Source of the DNA: Tetracentron sinense
Lineage: Eukaryota; Streptophyta; Magnoliopsida; Trochodendrales; Trochodendraceae
Reading direction: 5' to 3'
Length of the DNA stretch: 64,000 bases
Assembly: GCA_015143295.1 (NCBI GenBank)
Contig: CM026562.1
Location: forward strand, 16,520,041 to 16,584,040
Shown here: positions 56,293 through 64,000 of the stretch, one piece after another
Numbering within the stretch: position 1 is the first letter of the stretch
Layout of the letters: each line of letters opens with the position of its first letter
Position numbers and translations under genes: made by a program
The notes under the pieces: generated by a model
Databases searched by the model: none
What the model was told of the DNA's origin: nothing
The model's input: only the letters and a program-made list of their open reading frames with translations

Positions 56293-56297
56293 GGTAA
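56293..56297 (+). repeat. Left TSD (GGTAA) of the solo LTR
   Basis: Repeated at 58638-58642. Intact units read CCAGGGTAA-CCCCTCTGCC here. Confidence 0.88.
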
Positions 56298-57012
56298 TGT
56301 AACGCCCCAAAATACCCCCTAGGAGTTTAGGGATATTTTAGGTGTCACACTGCGAACCTATCAAACCATCCTGTAATGCACAAGATAAAATACAGTACTC
56401 ATAACGATAATCAGAGCGCGGAAGCTATCATATATGCGGAAGCGTAAACAAATTTTCATTTCTTCTGATGCTCCAAAATAGTATTCCAAGTTAACATAAA
56501 TACAAGACATGTCTAAGCCTAAGGTGGACAGGCCCACCTATCAAAATATCAAAATACACCAAACCCTCTCATACTCTCCCCTCAACAGTAGTCGAGGTAT
56601 GGCCACGCATCGAGGTCTCGGTCCGCCTGAGACTGTAATGGGATAGCCGACTCTCTCTCCTCTGTATACTCTTCCTCGACCCAAGGCTCCGGGTCGAGGG
56701 CTCCCTCAGTACCTGCCGACATGAAGGTACGGCTGAGCATGGAATACTCAGCGAGTACAAGCTACTAGCAGACCATGACAGTGATAAAAACACATAACAG
56801 TAATATCATACAAGCAGTAATAGAAACATCACAAAGAAACAGTATAGGGCATGACACAATACAAGCATCCTGACGTGCGTACATGAATGCGAAAATGCCA
56901 ATAAAACTCATGCTTGAAAACCCTTGTCATGTCCCGGTATGCCTCGTAGAAATCATGTATGCGTGCATGCATGAATGCATGATCATCATCTTGTAAACCT
57001 CCATCTTGTAAA

Positions 57013-57265
57013 CTTGTGAGCCAGAGGCTAGCACCCGAATCTCCCTGGGCTGCCAACCTCCTTGATATGCAATGCACTTGTGAGCCAGAGGCTAGCACCC
57101 GAATGTCCCTGGGCTACCAACCTCCTTGTTATGAAATGCACTTGTGAGCCAGAGGTTAGTACCCGAATCCTCCCTGGGCTACCAACCTCCTTGTTATGAA
57201 ATGCACTTGTGAGCCAGAGGTTAGTACCCGAATCCTCCCTGGGCTACCAACCTCCTTGTTATGCA
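57013..57265 (-). repeat. Four ~64-bp tandem repeats in the solo LTR
   Basis: Units begin CTTGTGAGCCAGAGG and end CCTTG-TATG-AATGCA on the plus strand. The third and fourth are nearly identical. Confidence 0.9.
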
Positions 57266-58227
57266 ATGCTTTCTTGTTGTTTATTATATGCACATGCTCT
57301 TGAAATCACGGTTCATGTTATCATGCGTGCTCGTGTACGCGTCCATAGTGACAATCATGATAATGGAAATAACCAAATATGACATTATAATTCAATTCAT
57401 GATATGAACATAAGTAGTTTTGCATAACATTTGATCAATTTATCATTTATAAGGACACATGCATAAAACCCATTTCCATGTCCTTCATTGAGATCATTTA
57501 TTCATAGTTTAGGTATTTTGTCAAACACTTTCATACGTCATTCCTTAGTAGTTTATCTCCTTCTTTTTAATGCATATTTTCCATTCAATCACACAAGGGT
57601 AAGTTTGTTATTTGTACAATGCCCATCCTCCATTTTCCAATCCACATCCCACACATCATATATCACACATTCGGCATCCAATCGCCGTATCCAACCTCCA
57701 TCCAAGCATCCCTACTCTTTCTTTATCTTGTTTATATTTATTATAGATGACACATTTTGCAAGGAATAAAACACACTAACAAGAATCATATTTCATAAGG
57801 AAAAACCTAGATTTATTGCTAGGGTAAGTTAGTAGGGTGTACTAACCTTAAATCAAGGCTTGATTCTTGATAGAAACCTTGATTGAAGCTCCAACTTGAA
57901 AAAGAACACCTTTGCTTGAAGGAGACTTGAGTTGGGGAAGAAACCCCTTTCAAAAACGTGCTTGGGTTGCTGCCCTAGCTTGGAGAATGGTTCACACACG
58001 AGCTTGAGCCTCGATTTTGAAGCAACTTGAGTTGGGGTGAGCTATGGTTCTTAAACCCCCTTTGATTTCCTTCTCAAAACCAAACCCTAGGTTAGAGCTT
58101 TCTCCTCTTCTCTCTCTATCTCTCAAAATGTCTAAGGGTTGTGAATGAGGGCTCAAAGGGTCGAGCAAACCCTTATGGGTAAGGGTTTAACACCCAAAAG
58201 ACGAAAACGCCCTTACTGAAATTTCTG

Positions 58228-58430
58228 CAAAAACGCGAAGACCGAGCGATCGGTGGTTATGACCGATCGATCGGTTGCCTACCGAGCGATCGGTGTTTTT
58301 GACCGATCGACCGGTCAAAAACTCACTCTCTGAAAAATTTCCCCATACAAAATTTCTGACCGCGCGATAGCTACCGATCGATCGGTTATGGACCGATCGA
58401 TCGCTGACTGGACCGAGCGATCGGTTCTCT
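58228..58430 (-). repeat. CGATCGATCGG palindrome cluster in solo LTR U3
   Basis: Seven or so words of the type ACCGAGCGATCGGT, ACCGATCGATCGGT and GACCGATCGACCGGTC within 200 bp, each self-complementary. They lie upstream of the presumed leader in the LTR's own orientation. Confidence 0.85.
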
Positions 58431-60451
58431 ATATGTCTGGACTGTTTTGACCATATCTTTTGACTCGCTCGTCGGATTTCGACGATTCAACTTGCGTTGG
58501 GTTCGTCTTTCGAAAACGCACATTTCTGACGTTTCGGAATTTCCGATTTCTCCCTTATTTATTAATTAGACTACAAAAACGGCCAATTAGCTACGAAGGT
58601 GCTATTCATTAAGGATGAAAAAGTCCGGGGTGCTACAGGTAACCCCCTCTGCTTAACCATGGTTAAAATACAAACAAAAGAATTAGCCAGAATGGTGGTA
58701 GTTATTCTACCGCCATTCTTAAACTTTCATTACAGGTGAAACAGCCTACTGCGGGTCCATTGTAGAGCCCAGTCCAGGGCCCACAACATGCCCAGGACGC
58801 GTGGCAAACTTCCCTTGACCTTACTTGAGGGTGTGTGACACACCATGGGTTTAGATTTAACCGTTGCCCCGGTTAGCAAAAATTGACTGAGAATGGCGGT
58901 AGAACATCTACCGCCATTTCCATTCTATACAGAATTGGAAATGGCGGTAATGTATTTACCGCAATTCCTAATTACTTGTTCAATGGGTTTTGCAGGGGCC
59001 GAGGCTTGGTAGGAGGCTATTCTAGGCCCTGCCAAACTCCATGGGCCCACCTCAGACTTACCCAATCCTTAACCATGGGTTAACCCAACCCTGGTTAGTT
59101 TTTAACCTTGGCTAGCTGATTTAACTTTTGGGCTAAAATTCTGAAAATTCTTTACAAATCTAAAAAATCATAAAATGTAAGAAATGATTAAAATCAAAAC
59201 TTTGTAATTTGCCTAACCATGGTAAAATGCCCTCCTTTGATCATGGTTAAGGCCATTTAAATCTTGGAAATTCCCAAAAAATCAGAAAAGGCATTAGGTG
59301 ACCAAAATCGCACTTTACAGTGCCTAACCACGATTAACTGGACTAACCATGGTTAAACTCCTAAATTAATCATGATTAAGCCCATTTAATCATGGAAGAA
59401 TTCTGGAAAAATCTCTAAAATTGCCAAGCATGGTATAACGACCATAAAGCTGAATTTGGACCTTGTCAACCATGGTTAGCAACCCTAACCATGGTTAGAC
59501 CACCCCTTAACTCCGGTTAAACCAATTTTGGCCTTCGGGCCTAATCTTGGCCTACCGAATTGAACCTTAGCCTCCGGGCTTAACTCTTGTCCTCCGGTCC
59601 TAATCCCAAGCCTCAGGGTTCACCCTTGGCCTACTAGGTCCAATTCAACTAAACCAAGCACTTGACCAACCCAGTCAACAAAACCCTAGCCCCCGGGCTA
59701 GAACTTAAGCCACCCTTGGTGCGCACATACACTCCCTTATCCTTGGCATGGGTTCATGTGCCAAAACTACGCTCGGTCTAATCTCACCCCAATGTGAGTA
59801 CGTAGGCAACCAACCCGGGTTCGACCCTATTTAGCTTTTCCCTTCTTTGATTAGTATAACTCAAAATTCAGGCATTTGACTAGTAATTGACATTAATTTA
59901 GCTTATACTTAGGGAATTGGTAACCATTGCCAAATGGGGGAACCAGAGTGCCTAACATCTTCACAGGGTCTTAACCGAACCTCTTCCTTGGAACTCTAAG
60001 CAGACTAAGACCTTATCCATAAACCCGAGGACTAATCCTTCCTGAATAAATAAGTGGCGACTCATAATCATAACCCATACCCTTAACCGTGGGCGGGGAC
60101 GGGATCCGTGTTCACACCTGCAAGTCTACATGCAACTAATTCCTAACTCTATTATAATGCTATACTGGAGATATAGTGTCCCTTTAATTTATTGAGATAT
60201 ATTATTTTTATTATTTATCTACTGGTAGTATTTAGTTTAGTGAGTTAATCAATAGTGACTAGATATCCCGGTTGAGGAAAGTACCATGTTAAAGACTTGA
60301 TCCAAATACATTCCTCTTCTTAGTTCTTGTACTTTTAGGTATTGTATTTTATATTCTTTATTCTTAAAAAATTTTGGTGTAGAAACTGACATTTTGAACT
60401 TTTTTGCAAGTACAATTACATCTTGTGAGCTATATGGAATGGGGAGTGAAC

Positions 60452-63400
60452 GACGACTTTTGCAAAAGGGCCACTTACCATAGGCCTCACATTGCTCTTG
60501 GCTACCCTTCTGCTTTTGCCTGTTTTGCTGTCGATGAATATCCTTTGCTCTCAGCTTCATTAGCGGTATGTTTTATCATTTTGTTTAATTTCTTATCATG
60601 TTTTGTTAATAATATGATTTTTTCTGATTTCTAAAGGACATTTCTTTGCTAAAGTAGTTAATTACACAATAAAATTATATGGAAACTTCGATGCAGAATC
60701 TATAACTTCTAAAACGGACCATTAATTCCTTATTTAACCTTGCTTTCGGCTTCACTTACGGTAAGTCCCACCATTTTGAATGGGTTTTCAAAATTTTCAT
60801 TGAAATTCTGTTCTTGCTAATCTTATTTTTATAGCTTAAATAATTTTACATTATAAGAATATTCAGTGCGTTAATTACTAACATTAGATAAATAATTAAA
60901 ATATTATACCTCAATAAAATTAAGGGGAGTGCTAGCCATTGACTCCCACTTTTTTAGCACAAGCACAAATAGTTTGTGGTGGGGTCGGGGGCCCCAACTT
61001 AGGTGTTTGTGGAACTGGTAAGAGTGGGACGTCCACGACCCTGCTACAAACACCCAATTTGTACACCCTTTTCTTAACCATGGTTAAACACCCCTTTCTT
61101 AACCATGGTTAAAATCATTTAACAATGGTTACCTCCAACCAAGTCCCCTTAACCGTAGGACAACTTTAGTTAAACCCCAAGTCAAAACCCTTGGTAAATC
61201 TGTATTCAACCCTAGGCCTAGCCCTAGGTAAACCCTTAATTAACCTTATGACAAACCATAGTTAACCTTAGGAAAAACCCTTGCTAAACCTAGGTCTAAC
61301 CCTAAGTCTAAACCCTAGCTAAACCTTGGTCTAAACCCTAGTCGAACACTAGGTCAACCCAAATGCCTTCAGGCCCAAAACCCTAAACCCTTAGGGCTTA
61401 AACCCTAGCCAATCCCCTAGGGCTCAAAAGCTTTTAAAACTCGGCCTAGGCCCAAGCAATGGCAGAAAAATTCAAAAAACCACCCCCGTACCACGTGCAT
61501 GGGTGGGCCAGGCCACTTTTGTGTTAAAACCGGTTGTTCTCTGTTCCAGCCTTTGTGGCCCCCACTTGAGTAAGCCCTGGTCCATTCCAGGGCCTGAGCT
61601 AGATTCGTAGGACCTTCTTGAGATTATCCTGGTCCTTCCATGATAACCCCCTCTGCCTAACCATGGTTAAAATACAGAAAAAAAAATTGGCTAGAATGGC
61701 GGTAGTTATTCTACCGCCATTCTTAAACTTTCATTACAGGTGAAACAGGCCTCTGTGGGCCCACTTTGGAGCCCCGTCCAGGGCCCACCACAGGCCCAGG
61801 ACGCGTGGCAAACTTCCCTTCACCTAACCTGAGGGTGATTGACACCTTGGGTTTAGATTTAACCCTTGCCCCGGTTAGCAAAAATGGACTGAGAATGGCG
61901 GTTAAACATCTATCGCCATTTCCATTCTATACAGAATTGAAATGACGGTAATGTATTTACCGCCATACCCAATTACTTGTTCAATGGGCTTTGTAGGGGC
62001 CGAGGCCTGGTAAGAGGCCATTCTAGGCCTTGCCAAACACCCTGAGCTACCTCAAACCTGCCCAAACCTTAACCATGGGTTAACCCAACCTTGGTTAGTT
62101 TTGAACCTTGGTTAGCTGATTTGACCTTTGGGGTAAAATTCTAAAAATTGCCTAAAAATCTAAAAAATCATAAAATGCAAGAAATGATTAAAATCAAACT
62201 TTGTAATTTGCCTAACCATGGTAAAATGAGCTGCACGATGGTTAATCCCTAATTTGATCATGGTTAAGCCAATTTAAATCTTGGAAATTCCCTAAAATTC
62301 TCAAAAAATCTGAAAAGGCAGTAGGTGACCAAAATCGCACCTTATAGTGCCTAACCACGATTAACTGGACTAACCATGGTTAAACTCCTGAATTAACCAT
62401 GATTAAGCCCATTTAACCATGGAAGAATTCTGAAAAAATCTCTAAAATTGCCAAGCATGGTATAAGGACCATAAAGATGAATTTGGACTTTGTCCACCAT
62501 GGTTAGCAACCCTAACCATGGTTAGACCGCCCCTTAAGTCCGGTTAAACCCATTTTGGCCTTCGGGCCTAATCTTGGCCTACCCAACCCTAAGCCCACCG
62601 GGGTTTACTTTTGACCTCCGGATCCAAACTTTGGCCTACGGGCCCAAACCGACCTTCCGGACCCACCCTTTAGTCTACCGGATTGAACCTTAGCCTCCGG
62701 GCTTAACTCTTGGCCTCCGGGCCTAATCCCAAGCCTCAGGGGTTTACCCTTGGCCTACCAGGCCCAATCCAACTAAACCAAGTACTTGACCAACCCGGTC
62801 AACAAAACCCTAGCCCTCGGGCTAGACCCTAAGCCCCCCTTGGTGCACACACACTCCCTTATCCTTGGGATGGGCTCATGTGCCAGAACTATGCTCGGTC
62901 TGATCTTACCCCAATGTGAGTATATAGGCAACCAACCCGGGTTCGACCCTAGTTAGCTTTTCTCTTCTTGGATTAGTATAAATTAAAATTAAGGCATTTA
63001 ACTAGTAATTGACATTAATTTGGCTTATACTTAGGGAGTAGGTGACCATTGCCAAATGGGGGAACCAGGGTGCCTAAAACCTTCCCCGGGTCTTAACCGA
63101 ACCTCTTTCTTAGAACTCTAAGCAGATCAAGACCTTATCTGTAAACCCGGGGACTTATCCCTCCTGAATAAATAAGTGGCGACTCATAATTATAGCCCAT
63201 ACCCCTAATTGTGGGCGGGGACGGGATCCGTGCTCACACCAGCGAGTCTACGTGCAGCTAATTCCTAAAAGTAATACTTTTTTCTATTATAATACTATAC
63301 TATAGAAATAGTGGTCCCTTTAGTATATTGAGTTATATTATTTTTTATTAATTATCTACTGGTAGTATTTAGTTTAGCTAGTTAATCAATAGTGACTAGA

Positions 63401-63588
63401 TATCCTGGTTGAGGGAAATTCCATGTTAAAGACTTGATCCAAATACAATCCTCTTCTTAGTTCTTGTACTTTTAGGTATTATATTTTATATTTTTTATTC
63501 TTAAAAAATTTTGATGTAGAAACTGACATTTTGAACATTTTTGCATGAATAATTACATCATGTGAGCTATATGGAATGGGGCGTGAAC
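60452..63588 (+). repeat. Array unit 7 (3137 bp)
   Basis: A complete unit. Near 61078 a short tandem duplication of CACCC-TTTCTTAACCATGGTTAA is present. Confidence 0.85.
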
Positions 63589-64000
63589 GACGACTTCTGT
63601 AAAAGGGCCACTTACCATAGGCCTCACATTGCTCTCGGCTGCCCTTCTGCTTTTGCCTGTGTTGCTGTCGATGAATATCTGTTGCTGTCGGCTTCATTAG
63701 CGGTATGTTTTATCATTTTGTTTAATTTCTCATCCTGTTTTGTTAATAATATGATTTTTTCTGATTTCTGAAGGACATTTCTTCGCTAAAGTAGTTAATT
63801 ACACAATTAAAATTATATGGAAACTTCATTGCAGAATCTATAACTTCTAAAATGGACCATTATTTCCTTGTTTTACCGTGCTTTCGGCTTCACTTACGGT
63901 AAGTCCCACCATTTTGATTGGGTACTCAAAATTTTCATTGAAATTTTATTCTTGCTAATCTTATTTTTATGGCTTAAATAATTTTACATAATAAGAATAT
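63589..64000 (+). repeat. Array unit 8, cut by the window edge
   Basis: The first ~410 bp of a further unit, showing that the array continues to the right. Confidence 0.85.

Larger units (their letters stand above)
56298..58637 (-). mobile_element. Solo LTR (gypsy-type), 2340 bp
   Basis: On the minus strand it begins TGTAGCACCCCGGAC and ends GGGGCGTTACA, flanked by a perfect 5-bp TSD with no internal coding region. The end resembles the GGGGCGTCACA end of the gypsy LTR at 43841, which fixes the orientation and suggests a related lineage. Solo LTRs arise by recombination between the two LTRs of a full element. Confidence 0.85.
55219..60451 (+). repeat. Array unit 6, interrupted by solo LTR
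   Basis: A full set of blocks, lacking the first ~75 bp and split by the 2340-bp insertion at 56298-58637. Confidence 0.82.
34226..64000 (+). repeat. Tandem array of ~3.1-kb units (continues past right edge)
   Basis: All units are in the same orientation and are recognised by the landmark GACGACTTCTGCAAAAGGGCC. Complete units are 3.13-3.22 kb (43842, 47060, 60452). Others are shortened: 2569 bp (50188), 1696 bp (52757) and about 770 bp (54453). Order within a unit: exon-like segment, AT-rich block, AACCCTAGG-rich block, AATGGCGGTA hairpins, CCATGG-rich block, GGCCTACCGGGCC-rich block, a Tat/Ogre-like segment (CCTAACACCTTCCCCGGGT, then GTGGCGACT), and an AT-rich block. A Ty3/gypsy element and a solo LTR interrupt the array. 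I find no conserved protein; short frames shared between units are listed under rejected. Confidence 0.88.

Overview
The window is nuclear DNA of a flowering plant, most likely a eudicot. The evidence is spliced genes with GT/AG introns, a Mutator-like element (MULE) with a DUF1985/Ulp1 gene, a chromodomain-bearing Ty3/gypsy element, L1-type LINEs, and fragments of MYC2, MED15 and LRR-receptor-kinase genes. I cannot name the species. I see no intact single-copy host gene. The window is a transposon and repeat landscape holding three decayed host-gene fragments.

Layout. (1) 1-11758: two MULEs of one family. A minus-strand copy runs off the left edge. A second copy, 2155-11728, sits inside the terminal inverted repeat (TIR) of the first, with a perfect 10-bp target-site duplication (TSD) and 81-bp TIRs. 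The second copy carries two convergent genes: a multi-exon DUF1985 + Ulp1 (C48) protease gene on + (3420-7079) and an intact mudrA-type transposase on - (8006-10597). Its non-coding DNA is saturated with a TTTTCGG/TTTTCGA motif that always points the same way as the neighbouring gene. This resembles the sequence-specific anti-silencing arrangement known from Arabidopsis VANDAL/VANC MULEs. (2) 11759-18228: a MYC2 N-terminal pseudogene, then three copies of a ~2.4-kb repeat around an assembly gap (15729-15794). (3) 18229-34225: AT-rich DNA with a MITE, a 5'-truncated LINE with an 11-bp TSD, a probable Helitron 3' end, a MED15 KIX-region pseudogene, a receptor-kinase pseudogene, a small tandem repeat, a fold-back element and a second, more degenerate LINE. 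(4) About 34226 to the right edge: a tandem array of ~3.1-kb units. It is interrupted by a Ty3/gypsy chromovirus (35803-43841, TSD GACGA) and by a solo LTR (56298-58637, TSD GGTAA).

How the parts relate. The MULE is the only element that looks functionally coherent: it has a complete transposase, a companion DUF1985/Ulp1 gene with a visible His/Asp/Cys triad (but one or two in-frame stops), intact ends and its own reiterated motif. The gypsy element has an almost intact gag-pol reading frame, but its 5' LTR is replaced by a 62-bp palindrome derived from LTR-end (U5) sequence, and its fifth gag codon is a stop. The tandem array shows unit-to-unit deletions, clustered short hairpins, CCATGG palindromes and telomere-like AACCCTAGG stretches. 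One segment resembles 3' regions of Tat/Ogre-type retroelements, a plausible but unproven origin.
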